Part shown: positions 48,396 through 58,597 of the stretch, piece by piece
Layout of the letters: every line of letters begins with the position of its first letter
How positions within the stretch are numbered: the stretch's first letter is position 1
Source of the DNA: Limonium bicolor
Lineage: Eukaryota; Streptophyta; Magnoliopsida; Caryophyllales; Plumbaginaceae
Length of the DNA: 64,000 bases
Direction of reading: 5' to 3'
Assembly: GCA_023374045.1 (NCBI GenBank)
Contig: CM041776.1
Location: forward strand, 145,021,296-145,085,295
Program-made: the position numbers and the translations under genes
The notes under the pieces: model-generated
Database searches by the model: none
Told to the model about the DNA's origin: nothing
Seen by the model: only the letters and a program-made list of their open reading frames with translations

Positions 48396-49684
48396 GTAAC
48401 ACCCCAACCGCTAATTCTTCCATTATCCTCTAATCAATCCCATACTTACCCTTCTCGCAGCGGAATACCTACTTACTCCCGGCGGGTGATACACGCCGTT
48501 AACCCTCCAAGGTTAACAAGGCTACTACTACTTACCGTTCGGTCTGATGATTAGAATGAAATGCATACATACTACTTACTTTACAATACCAAATACTTAC
48601 TTACATTTGATTACCGAGTATACTGAATATATGAATTACATTTCATGACTACTTCCCAAAAATGAAGAGTTTATACATCCTCTCCTTACTATCCAATCAA
48701 GATCTCAATATCCAAAAAGGTGTACCACATGGTACACCAGCTACTCAAAATGGCCTAGCCGTGTACAACTCGGTACACTATTCCAGTCCTACTGCTACAT
48801 CCCAAAAAGAATCACATCACGTCCTTACCCTACCGTCACACCTCGCGGGTACCTGTGGAGTAAAACATTCCCCCTAGGGGGTCAGCTTACGCTGCATATG
48901 ATAACCGCATACCCCGCGTACTAGCGAGGGTACGCCAACTATTTGGTCGAGTACATGCGGTTCGTTCCATTCATAAATACATACATGCTTATTACAATAC
49001 AATTCAATATATTCATTTCACCATGCATACATACATACAATACATACAAGAAGTACAATACAAGTCATCCATCATACTTACCATACTCACCGCATTACGG
49101 AGATACAATTCTCCATTACATACAAAGGTCTTGTTAGCCTCATTACACACCCGGGTTAATCGGGGTGTTCAATACTTTTTACTCCGGGTCAATGACTTAC
49201 AATAGTCAAGACCAATACAATAAAATACTTACTTCTTACATACTTTACTTCCAGTTAAGTCGGTATGACCTCCGGGCAGGGATTACTACATCCCACCACC
49301 GGGCTTTAAGGTGGCCCACTAATCCAGGATGCTACCCATTCAAGGGATTTGGTCCAAGGAAAAGATTATAGCCAGGATTCGGATCCAACCTCTTGTGTCT
49401 CCTTATCCTCACGCGTGGCCGAAACTATATCGGGCTTCTACTCATTCCATTTTACTAATTACTCATGTTAGGAGTTAGATCGTTAGGAATTAGTAGAAGT
49501 CCATACTTACTTTCCATACATACATACAATACAAGTACTCATACTTACCATACGCTTCATTTCCATTCATACATTTCAGAATTATACAAACTAAATGTTC
49601 AAGAAGATTCAACAAGAACGAAATAGTTCGAACACAGTTAAGTGCAATATAAGTCCGATTCGTGCATTTATCTTATTGGTGATC
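48396..49684 (-). mobile_element. LTR F, 3' part, minus strand
   Basis: It starts GTAACACCCCAACCGC (the expected leading T reads A, so the edge is uncertain by 1-2 bp). It has CGCAGCGGAA (48457), GTTAACCCTCCAAGGTTAAC (48498), and the block GGTACCTGTGGAGTAAAAC...GGGGGTCAGCTTACGCTGCA (48848-48895). It is rich in TACATACA/CTTAC motifs. It is interrupted at 49685 by element D (flank TGATC). It is non-coding. Confidence 0.65.
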
Positions 49685-52600
49685 TGAAATACCCCAAATC
49701 TAAATAATATTATTAAATCATTATTTATTGGAATATAATCCAAACATAAATCAGTTCACGTACGCATGCAAACCCATGCATGAAAACGTACGTAAAAATA
49801 GTCGTTTCACCATAAACGCTAAAACGCCTTAGAAACATGTGATCAAGCATGACCTTGTATGACCTTCTAAAACTCAAACCAATGGTCATACACTCATTGT
49901 ATGAATATATAAATATATTCCCTAAGCTATATTCAGTCAAATACGCAAAACGCTCGGGAGTGCTCACGCGCGCCCCTTAAAGCAAGAAAAGCTCGGAGGA
50001 GTGCCGAGGTGGCACGAACTCCTATAAAATTAATTCCGAGTTCCTAATATTATTATTTACCATTCTAAAGATAACCACGAAGGTTCATCAAAATTCAAAC
50101 AAAACCAGGAGGATTTCTTAACGTCCTTTTTTGCCGGGTGTGTCGATGCCCGTAAATTTTGTCATGGGTTGATGTAAACCCCACATCACTCAATGTAACA
50201 TCTTAGTATATTTATTTACTATAATAAGTGTTTACAAACACTTGGAATCATAAGAACAATTGGTTTCCCAAAATTTCCTTAGAGCACAAAAACACACCTT
50301 CGGTGTCACGAAAATGCGTTTTACGCAATTACCTTGTAGTTTTGACATGCCACGAATTGGTAATCTAAAAAGGGTTAAAATGACCTTCTAAATCAGTTGG
50401 TGAGTGACTAGTCAACAAGGTGCTCTATAGGGGGCGATTTTAAGGGCAAAAACTAGTATAAAATTTGCCTTAAAAGTTATAAAGGCTTTAAACATAATGA
50501 CATCATCCCATGTGCTATAATACTTAATGGAAAAGAAATGTGGACTCATTTGACCAGAGAGCTGTCGAAATTATGCTAGAGAACATGGCCAAGTTGACTA
50601 GACAAAAACAATGCTAAAAGCAAAAGTAGATTCCTTTTCTTTTGCCTTTTGATTTCTTAAGCAAGTAACCTTCCTTGCTGTTTCTTAGCTCTTCTCCACC
50701 GGTTTTTGAGCTCATTCAAGCCTCCAATTCGTGCACCTACATGAAGAAGAAGACAAGTCAATTGACATGAAAAATGAAAGGAAAAACTCACCTTTTCTCA
50801 CACCTTGTCTCTGCCAAAATAATTGCCTTGCCAAACTCGCTTAGTCACTCCACATGGCCGGTTTTTTCGGCTGGAAAAGAGGATCAATTGAGACCAATCA
50901 ACCAGAATTAAACAAAGGAAAAGAATGTTCAAGACATTAAAAATTGCCAAAAACAAAATCAATTTCCAAATGCCTTCTTTCATTTACGTGAGTGAGCTTC
51001 ACTTTCTTCCTTGCCCTCTTCTTGCACGGTTTGGTAAGCTCCCTCCTCTCTCTTCTAGCTTCATCTTCTTCCTTTGAAGCTCTTAAGTCCATTAATGGAG
51101 TTTTAACTTCTATCTTCATCTTAAGGTAATTTCCTAGCATTTCTTGGCAATCTTGAAGCAAAACTCTTCCTAGCATATCAAGGTGGGTTCGGCCACATTT
51201 AGTTCTCCAAGGGGATTGTCCAAACCAACATTAAACCAAGGAGCATCTCAAGGTTATCTTAAGGTAGGTTTTAAAGCTTGAAAATCCTTAAAACACATTT
51301 TTGTGTGTAACCAAGTTCTACCTCTTCTAAGTCTCTTTTCTTCTTCATTTTGATGAAGGAAAACTTGCTCTTCATCTACCTTTGGCGAGCCGAAATTATA
51401 AGAGAAAAGTCTAAGGTAAAGTATTGAAAAACTACTTACAAATCTACTTAAGATCTTTGTTGAAGATCTAACTCCTAAACACCTTCACCTCTTGCATAAA
51501 ACCGAAGAGGAGCATCAAGTTTACCTAGGAGAAAGCTTGGGATTCAAGAAGAAGTTCAAGCACTTAACCACCTTTGTTAAGAAGTAAGTTCACTAAGTAA
51601 ACCCTTATATTATAAGCTTTGTTAAGCTTCTAAAAATTGTACAAAAATTTGTACACCTCTTAGGTTAAATAATACCGAAGCTATATGGTTTTATATGCCA
51701 AAAATATAACCTATAACATATAAGGAAAATATTTACCTTAAGACACATTTTTGTGTCACAAATTTTAGTTATGTTGTATATCATTTTATGCCGAATTATC
51801 AAGGGCAAAAGTTCTTTATTTTGAGCTTAGAATTTATATAAGACATTACAATAATTTATACATGAGTTATATAACTCCTATGAATTTAGTTATAATTATC
51901 TAGACATATAAATCCACTTTTTATACTATATGGTCACCAAATAAATATGGCCGAATGGTTTATGTGTTAAATGGATTTTAATGAGCTACTTAGGTATATA
52001 AATTTATATCATAAAGTTTGGTGAGTAAGAATATTCTATGAGTGTCTAAATGACTAATTAATTAAGTTATGTGGGTTAAATGTAATTTTTCAAAGTTTAG
52101 TGTACTTATATTAAAAACCGAGAGCTAAAGGGCTGTTTGGTGTAATTATAATATAATATAAGGTTAGGAATTAAGTTTATGAATTTTAGATAATTCAAAC
52201 AAGCTTTAAAATAACTTTTTATTAAGTTTTGGGCTATTATGTAATTTATAAAAGTTGCTATGAAAGTTTGGAGTTTAATATGTGGCGAGTTCATAATTAA
52301 GTGAATTAGGAAGTTCACTTTCGAATTTTGGGGAATTAAATATTTAAACTATAGTTTATAAGTTATTATGTGACTATTATAAAGTTTTGGGGTGGAAATG
52401 TAATTAATGGAAAGTTCTAGGCTAAAGCCGAATTAGTTTGAGTTAGTTTGGTAATTTAAGAATTTAGAGATAAATATTTAACATTTATGGGGAATTAAAA
52501 TTAAAACTATAGTTTATAAGACATTATGTAAAGATTATGAGATTTTGTGGTTAAATTGCAATTATAAGAAGTATACATATTTATGCCGAGATTTTGAGGG

Positions 52601-53167
52601 GCTAAGATGTAATTTTCGAAAGTTATAATATTTATAAGTTATGTCCAAAAATATTAGTGGTAGTTTTGTAATTTAATAAATAAGGAATTAAAACCATGTT
52701 ATATAAAGAGATTAGAATTTAAATGTAAAGTTTATGAATTAGTATGGTTGTTTTGTAAATGACTGAAACATAAGTCTAAGAATTTAGATTTAAATAAATA
52801 TAGGTCCTATATGGATATTTGGAGGATTTAGAAGAAAGAATTTTGATTAAAGGAATTATGGAGTTAAAACTATGGCTTACAAGGTTATAATATTATTTAT
52901 GGGTAAAAGGAGAATGATAAAACTATAAGAATTTTATGTCTATGTATGACATATAAATATAGTTAAGAAATTATAAGTTGTTATGTCACCTAGACAAATA
53001 AAATAAACAACAAATGCAATGAACACATATATGTGCATTAAAGGATGTATAAATAAATCAAAAGGAATAACAAATAAGTTATACATTAAATCATGAGGTA
53101 ATTAAAAGAAATAAACCTCACATGAAATAACAAATACGAGATTTGTTAAATGATCCAATAGAATTAT

Positions 53168-53178
53168 TATATAAGGGT
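53168..53178 (+). promoter_or_regulatory. Possible TATA box of element D
   Basis: TATATAAGGGT lies 1.31 kb upstream of the LTR end and is also present in LTR H. If used, U3 would be ~3.5 kb and R-U5 ~1.3 kb. Confidence 0.4.
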
Positions 53179-54126
53179 AACATAAATTAACCCTCTCAGT
53201 CAATCCTATTCTAGGACTCTGTTTGACCAGACGTTGACCGGGAATTAAACGAGTACAGTCTACGGTGAACGGTATGGGATTCTTGCAACCTGTTTTCTAA
53301 CGGATTACACCGGCTTGTGTGCTATCTGTTGTTTGAAATAACGACCAAGATAATTAATGTAAACTGTTGTTTTACTCTTGCACACTGTGGTATTATTTTA
53401 TGTGCGTGAATGTTGCTGACTACATCGTGTATGTTCCACGCATACAAACACTACTATACCAGTGGATTAAATACCTGCGTTTCAGTATACCGAGGACTTG
53501 TACTCAAGTCTCTCACTAACTTCAGTTTATAACAAACGTCGTTATCCTAAACGTGATAATTGACAATACACATTGTGTTCTTGTTTAACGTCTTTATATG
53601 ACACTTAACAACTCTATACTACGAGAATGAGGAGCCCAGTTGGATCTGGCCATGCATGCTACAGGAGTTGTACCTGTCTCAGGTTGTCTCCTATCTACGT
53701 CGCGACGGAACATTCAGTTGGGAGGAAGACTTTATTCCTTCCGGGATTCAAATGCCCTTCAGTTCGAGGAAGACTTTATTCCTCTAGTGGGTTCTTATTT
53801 CCCACGCCATTCAGTTCAGGGTTTAACTACGTTATCTCCTGGGGTTTTTATACCCAACCTTTCTCTATAACGAGGTCACTATACCTCCACTATTTCAGAT
53901 ATTCAGTTATAACTGTCAGTCCCATTGTGTGGACCGACTATCAGTAAAGAATTTCAGTTCAGCTAACTCGACCTTCTGTGTCTTGTTTTATGTGACATTA
54001 TTGTCCTTGTATGGATACTTGTTATTATCAGACTATGCTTGTTTACAGCTTTATAAAAATGAACTGCATGTGTTCGACAAAGTAGTTGGTGTGGCCCGGT
54101 AGACGATGGGCTGCACGTTTTCCATA

Positions 54127-54177
54127 CCAGCATTGTTTGCTGAGCCCCTTTGGGGGCACCCCCATTTTTCAGGTACC
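54127..54177 (+). promoter_or_regulatory. Conserved LTR hairpin plus CAG acceptor-like motif (element D)
   Basis: The stem CAGCA/TGCTG is followed by the GCCCC/GGGGC stem, then CCATTTTTCAG/GTACC. This is the same architecture as in all other LTR tails of the window, about 300-350 bp from the LTR end. Confidence 0.5.
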
Positions 54178-54482
54178 TGAAGTTTAAGAAGATCACCACA
54201 CTGAGTGTAGGTGGGGTAGACCAAGCTTTGGGAGTCTACTATTAGTTAGTATTATATTTCAGTATTTTACTTTGAGTTTGATTCCTAGTATCTCGGGTTG
54301 TATCTGTATTCCAGACCGTGACATTTGAGGATTGTATTTGGACTTAGCCTTGTTGGTCACAAGGGTGGCCAACGGCATTGTAATACCGCCCGGTTGTTAT
54401 ATTTATTTCCGCTGCAGTTGTATTTTATTTGGGAGTGATCGCCGTTCAGTTTATTGGATTTCGGGTTGGGGTATTACAAAAA

Positions 54483-54494
54483 TGGTATCAGAGC
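54483..54494 (+). other. Element D primer binding site (initiator Met tRNA)
   Basis: TGGTATCAGAGC matches the complement of the plant initiator-methionine tRNA 3' end and starts five bases after the 5' LTR. Confidence 0.93.
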
Positions 54495-54507
54495 GTAGTT
54501 ACGCTCT
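54490..54507 (+). repeat. Perfect palindrome overlapping the primer site
   Basis: AGAGCGTA-GT-TACGCTCT is an 8-bp perfect stem, five bases of which lie inside the primer site. It is identical in element A (13740-13723, minus strand) and absent in B. Confidence 0.85.
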
Positions 54508-54657
54508 GGATACAAGGATACACCGAGATTAGGATATCTAAGACTTAGGTTAAGGGTTGAGAGATAGTATTGAAAGAGTTTAAGTTAGTTTTACTTAGAC
54601 CACTATCCAAGACCAAGATTTTGACCACAGTGCCTAATATACCTCAACATCCTGCAG

Positions 54658-54813
54658 ATGTCGGGAAGAGGAGGACGACGTGGACAGGCTGATGAGGAGC
54701 CAAACGTCAGGCTGGCAGACATTGCCACCTTAATCGCTCAGGCATTCGCACAGGCGGGGGTTGGACAGCAGCAGCAGCTACCTCCACCACCACCAGAGAG
54801 AGAGATTGGGTGA
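54658..54813 (+). CDS. gag: gag, N-terminal segment
   Basis: ATG at 54658 opens MSGRGGRRGQADEE and continues to a glutamine run (QQQQ) and a proline run (PPPPP), ending at TGA 54811-54813. It is the first ATG after the primer site with a suitable frame. Acidic, Gln/Pro-rich N-termini are usual for Tekay-type Gag. The next gag segment begins in another frame at 54810, so this is one protein broken by a frameshift in a GAGAGAGAGA run, a likely indel site. Gag forms the particle that packages element RNA in the cytoplasm. Confidence 0.65.
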   Translation: MSGRGGRRGQADEEPNVRLADIATLIAQAFAQAGVGQQQQLPPPPPEREIG

Positions 54814-55100
54814 AGAGTTTGGCTGATCTGAGGCCAACTGCATTCAAGGGGCAGACTGACCCTGCTCACTTGGAGACCTACATCATGGAGATGGAGACAG
54901 CGTTCGAGACGCTTGCAGTCCCAGCTAGGGAAAAAGTAAGACTTGCTGCCTTTTATTTGAAGGATGCAGCTAGAGATTGGTGGAACATGGTGAAAGCCGA
55001 CCACCTGGATGACCCAGCTTTTACTTGGGGACATTACACTGCATTACTTAGGGGCAAATACTACCCGGCCCACACCAGGATGGTGAACTCGGGAGTTTGA
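54810..55100 (+). CDS. gag: gag, capsid core (first half)
   Basis: It encodes DLRPTAFKGQTDPAHLETYI, then MEMETAFE, VRLAAFYLKDAARDWW and GHYTALLRGKYYP. This is the retrotransposon Gag capsid fold (Pfam Retrotrans_gag), with the FKG...DP..a..Wl and A..W(W) blocks. The frame is lost at about 55085, where the LW..REFDALEQ block continues in the next segment. The minus-strand frame at 54738-55034 is its shadow. Confidence 0.85.
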   Translation: MKSLADLRPTAFKGQTDPAHLETYIMEMETAFETLAVPAREKVRLAAFYLKDAARDWWNMVKADHLDDPAFTWGHYTALLRGKYYPAHTRMVNSGV

Positions 55101-55674
55101 CGCCTTGGAGCAGACGGGGAAGATGTCAGTGGATGAGTACTATGCGAAGTTCACTTCGCTACTCAGACTATTACCCGGCATAGGATACTCGGACCAGGTG
55201 TTGGTCGACCGATTCTACGGGGGACTGAGCCCTCGACTTCAGTTTGGGATGGGACCAATCATCCCCACCAGTTTGCAGGTAAACAGGAAAGACATAAATC
55301 AGTTGGAGATCTTAGTACATACTATACCCATCATGGGAGATTTGGAGATTAATATCTTGAGATTTCAGGAGTGCTACCATGCTGCTTCCGTAGTGGAGAT
55401 CACTTGTAAGAGAAGGGATGCTTTGAGCTCCCAAAAGAGGAAGACGGACCTGGTGGCGAAGATGCCAAGCAGGGGAACTCCAACAAAAGAAACAAACCCT
55501 ATCAGAAAGGACAGGGGTCCTATCAAGGGAAAGGGAACCAAACTACTGGGAACCCCCAGTCAGGAACCTACGGAGTGGCAACTTCACAGAAAACCTACCC
55601 ACCTAAGGGTAGGCACTCTAATCAAACAGTTAAATTTTGAGACTTTTGTGATTACTTCAGCACCGTTAGAATGA
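55087..55674 (+). CDS. gag: gag, capsid C-terminal half and linker
   Basis: REFDALEQTGKMSVDEYYAKF, then LLPGIGYSDQVLVDRFYGGL and SPRLQFGM, the standard second half of Retrotrans_gag (..l.Q....v.eY...F..L...........i..F..GL). The basic, Lys/Arg-rich linker that follows (to about 55670) is poorly conserved and may include further frame changes. It leads to the zinc knuckles. Confidence 0.8.
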   Translation, partial: TREFDALEQTGKMSVDEYYAKFTSLLRLLPGIGYSDQVLVDRFYGGLSPRLQFGMGPIIPTSLQVNRKDINQLEILVHTIPIMGDLEINILRFQECYHAASVVEITCKRRDALSSQKRKTDLVAKMPSRGTPTKETNPIRKDRGPIKGKGTKLLGTPSQEPTEWQLHRKPTHLRVGTLIKQLNFETFVITSAPLE

Positions 55675-55744
55675 ATAATTGACCTTGATTGTATTAGGAT
55701 CTGGATCTGGCTCAAACACGGGCCAGAAGTATATCCGCCGTTTC

Positions 55745-56032
55745 AACTGTAAACAGTGCGGGAAGGATCACCCCGGCGTGGACTGCCAGGGGAGAAAGTC
55801 ATGTGCCGCTACTGTCAGATACTCGGGCATCGTGCCTTCGAGTGTATCCGAAACCCGGAGAGCAGGAACTACCGCCCGGGAGCAAAGCCAAACCAGGCCT
55901 AAAGAATGGAGCTAGCGATACTCGCCCTCCACCAACAAACCAAACTCAGGGTAAAGGGCAAAGGCCCAGCATCGGGACCCGCCCTGCATGTCATGGACCG
56001 CTCAGATGAGGCTGGTCCTTCTACTAACCCAG
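55745..56032 (+). CDS. gag: gag, nucleocapsid zinc knuckles
   Basis: Two CCHC-type knuckles are visible. The first is CKQCGKDHPGVDC (about 55748-55786, C-x2-C-x3-H-x4-C). The second is CRYCQILGHRAFEC (55804-55845, C-x2-C-x4-H-x4-C), in a different frame, one base apart. The shortened first knuckle followed by a standard one is typical of Tekay/Del Gag. Knuckles bind the element RNA. The second knuckle's frame runs on, with one TAA at about 55900, to NPG at 56032, where a GT splice-donor-like site begins the AlkB-bearing segment. Confidence 0.75.
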
Positions 56033-57016
56033 GTATTTCTAAACCATGTGAACCTATTATCGAGCAATGGATGATGTGAATGAGTGCTTGCATGCCTTGA
56101 TTGCCTAATTGAGTAAAAGAATTAGTAAGACTCACTAGTAAAATTTAAACCACGTAGGAAGCTATAAGATATGCTTTCCTATCCCCTCACCGCCCTCCCT
56201 GGAGGAAACATTATCAAAGTACAAGAACCAGGGAACGAACAATGTAAGGTTATCCAACCAGGTTTGATATTACTCAAAGGATACCTAACACCGGAGACAC
56301 AAATTGCAATCATCAGAAATGTCAAGAATTGGGAGCAGGACCAGGAGGGTTCTACACTCCGAATTTCCAGGAGGATCAAAAATGAAGCTGAAAATGATGT
56401 GCTTAGGAAAGGATTGGAATCCTTACACAAAAACCTACCAAGATACAAGAAATGGAGATGGAGCACAAGTACCAAAAATCCCAGAAGAATTTTTACCAAT
56501 TGTGGAACAAGCAGTTAATACAGCTCAACAGCTAGAAGAAGATCCAGTTCCCAATCTAAGGGCTGATCTATGTATCATCAACTTCTATGAAGAAGGAGGC
56601 CGTTTAGGACTACACCAGGACAATGATGAAACAAAAGGGTCCCTTGAACAGGGAATACCAGTATTATCTTTGTCAATTGGAGATGACGCAGAGTTCCTTT
56701 ATGGCGAGCAGAAGCGTGTGGACCTTGCAAAGAAAATAATATTGAGTTCAGGAGATGTTTTGATAATGGGTGGAAAGTCAAGGTTGCTATACCATGGAAT
56801 TAAAAGGATTAAGCTAAACACAGCACCTTCGACAGTGATAAACACCACTCACATGAGACCAGGAAGATTAAGTTTAACTTTAGAAAGTACTAGTGTTGTA
56901 ATTGTTTTTGGACTTCAGAAAGAGATCATCTCATCAATGAAGCATTATTGTTTGTGAAAGTGAATGTCTTTAGACCCCATCATGTATCAAAGTACTTACT
57001 CAGATTCTGTTATTAG
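56033..57016 (+). other. Intron-like segment carrying the AlkB gene
   Basis: CCAG/GTATTTCT at 56033 resembles a plant 5' splice site, and TTCTGTTATTAG/GT ending at 57016 a 3' splice site with CTTAC (about 56995) as a possible branch sequence. Removing these 984 nt joins the second-zinc-knuckle frame (..STNPG) directly to the protease frame ([10 protein letters not shown]..) without a frame change. The unspliced frame stops soon after 56033 (TGA at 56077). So the extra gene may sit in an intron whose removal restores gag-pol. Alternatively it is a plain insertion and the splice sites are coincidental. Confidence 0.45.
56171..56957 (+). CDS. AlkB-like 2-oxoglutarate/Fe(II) dioxygenase captured by the retrotransposon
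   Basis: The likely start is ATG 56171. The frame gives VIQPGLILLKGYLT, then GGFYTPNF, KMMCLGKDWNP, a DGAQVPKIPEEF block and the catalytic core. Iron ligands H-x-D are at 56613 (LHQDND) and the distal H at 56793 (YHGIKRI). NFYEEGGRLGLHQD, SLSIGDDAEFLYG and GDVLIMGG are family blocks. The 2OG-binding arginine is kept (56865, GRLSLTL). In the usual RxNxTxR motif the Asn is Ser and the last Arg is Glu (56883). The MMCLG block and overall layout match plant ALKBH1D-type nuclear/organellar AlkB homologues, which oxidatively demethylate nucleic acids, rather than viral AlkB domains. The frame changes twice (about 56331 in GGG, 56376-56382 in AAAAA), each by one base. There are no introns, as in a cDNA copy. 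The captured length (~260 codons) is close to a full catalytic domain. Confidence 0.85.
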
Positions 57017-58209
57017 GTTGTGCTAAGGAGACGGAAGGTGCCTTAAGTATACTTACTGAGGAGGAGGCCAGCAAGGGCGGCTCGATTCTCACTGGTACCT
57101 TTCCGGTTAATGGAGTGGATGCATTAGTACTGTTCGACTCCGGAGCCTCACATACTTTCGTTTCGCCTACGCTTGCGGGGAAGTTGGGGCTAGACGCAGT
57201 AGAGTTACCTGATTTTAAGGTGGCACTCCCGTCTAAGGAGAAGATCAGTTGCACTCGTCTTTATAGAGGAGCCACTATCAGTATTAAGGAGGAGGAATTT
57301 CCTATTGACCTTATTGAGTTCAGAGGTCTAGGATTCGATGTTATAGCCGGGATGGACTGGCTGGGGCGGCACAGAGGCCGCATTCTTTGTGCAGAGCGCA
57401 GACTGTTGCTTAAGAGCCCATCAGGAGTGACAGTATCTTACCGTCAGAGCCCTAGGGCACCATCGATAAAAGTTATATCTGCTATGTCCATGTACAAGCA
57501 CGTCAGGAAGCAGAAGGAGTATCTATGTTATGTTCAGAATGTAGAGCATGACCCTGATTTTGATCCAGCTATGCCAGTGGTGTCGGATTTTCCAGATATT
57601 TTTCCAAAGGAACTTCCAGGCTTACCGCCATCCAGAGAGGTAGAGTTCTCCATCGAATTACTACCAGGTACCGGTCCCATAGCTAAGGCACCGTACCGTA
57701 TGGCACCAGCAGAGATGGCTGAGCTGAAGGAGCAGCTGAAAGATTTATTGGACAAGGGATACATACGACCTAGCGTATCTCCTTGGGGAGCACCAGTCCT
57801 ATTTGTGAAGAAGAAGGATGGAAGCCTTCGTTTATGTATTGATTACAGAGAGCTTAATGCAGTATCGGTGAAGAACAAATATCCACTACCACGGATTGAT
57901 GATTTGTTTGATCAGTTGAGAGGAGCAAAAGTGTTTTCGAAGATCGATTTGAGATCAGGCTACCATCAGATACCCATCAGGGAGCAAGACATAGAAAAGA
58001 CAGCATTCAGAACACGGTATGGCCACTATGAGTTTACAGTTATGCCTTTTGGCTTGTCAAATGCACCTGCAGTCTTCATGGATTTGATGAACAGATTATT
58101 CAGAGAGCAGTTGGATAAGACCGTGGTTGTATTCATCGATGACATCCTCATCTATTCAAAGTCTAAGAAGAGCATGAGAGTCACCTCCGACATGTACTTG
58201 AGATCTTAA
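57017..58209 (+). CDS. pol: pol: aspartic protease and reverse transcriptase
   Basis: The open frame enters at 57017 and is uninterrupted to 58209. The protease active site FDSGASHTF has Asp at 57136. [12 protein letters not shown] is the second protease block. Reverse transcriptase starts near 57590 ([12 protein letters not shown]), with [43 protein letters not shown] (catalytic Asp 57946), the MPFGLSNAP block and FIDDILIYS (catalytic Asp pair 58138-58143). All catalytic residues are intact. The frame is lost at about 58165, where one base appears missing in an AAGAAG(G)AG context. These sequence blocks place the element with Ty3/gypsy chromoviruses, Tekay/Del group. Pol processes Gag-Pol and copies the RNA into DNA. 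Confidence 0.95.
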
Positions 58210-58597
58210 GGGAGAACCAGCTTTATGCTAAGTTCTCCAAATGTGAGTTTTGGTTAGACAGAGTTTCCTTTTAGGACATGTTATCTCTGATGCTGGGATC
58301 GCAGTGGATCCAGCAAAGATAGAAGCAGTTCGCACTTGGCCTAGGCCAAAGACAGTTACGGACATCAGGAGTTTCCTTGGTTTAGCAGGATACTACAGAA
58401 GGTTTGTCAGAGACTTCTCCAAAATAGCCAAACCTATGACCAGCTTAATGAAGAAGGACGCACCTTTCACATGGACTACTGAATGTGAGACCTCATTCGA
58501 GCTTTTGAAGAATGCTTTGACATCAGCACCAGTTTTGACTATACCTGAAGGCACAGAGGTTATGAAGTTTACTGTGATGCATCAGGCAGAGGATTAG
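58168..58597 (+). CDS. pol: pol: reverse transcriptase thumb/connection
   Basis: The frame continues after the break: [16 protein letters not shown] (about 58200), [26 protein letters not shown] (58352) and APFTWT. This is the usual C-terminal part of gypsy reverse transcriptase leading to RNase H. There is a second break inside SFLGHVIS upstream (58250) and another at about 58570, just before the RNase H start. Confidence 0.9.

Larger units (their letters stand above)
49685..54478 (+). repeat. Element D 5' LTR (4.79 kb)
   Basis: It runs from TGAAATACCCC to GGGGTATTACA. It contains AT-rich degenerate modules (51700-52950), a TATATAAGGGT box (53168), the hairpin block CCAGCATTGTTTGCTGAG-CCCCTTTGGGGG with TTTTTCAGGTACC (54127-54177), and TTCCGCTGCAG (54408). 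Open frames (50937-51176 minus, 52106-52318 minus, 53627-53947 plus) recur or break in the other LTR copy as expected for repeat DNA and show no protein family. Confidence 0.93.

Noticed and set aside
54483..54507. A tRNA gene near TGGTATCAGAGC
   Set aside because: Only the 12-nt complement of the tRNA 3' end is present, with no cloverleaf. It is the reverse-transcription primer site.
56171..56957. Viral (flexivirus-type) origin of the AlkB domain
   Set aside because: The MMCLG, DGAQVPKIPEEF and GDVLIMGG layout fits plant ALKBH1D-type proteins much better, and no viral replicase sequence is nearby. A tree would settle it.
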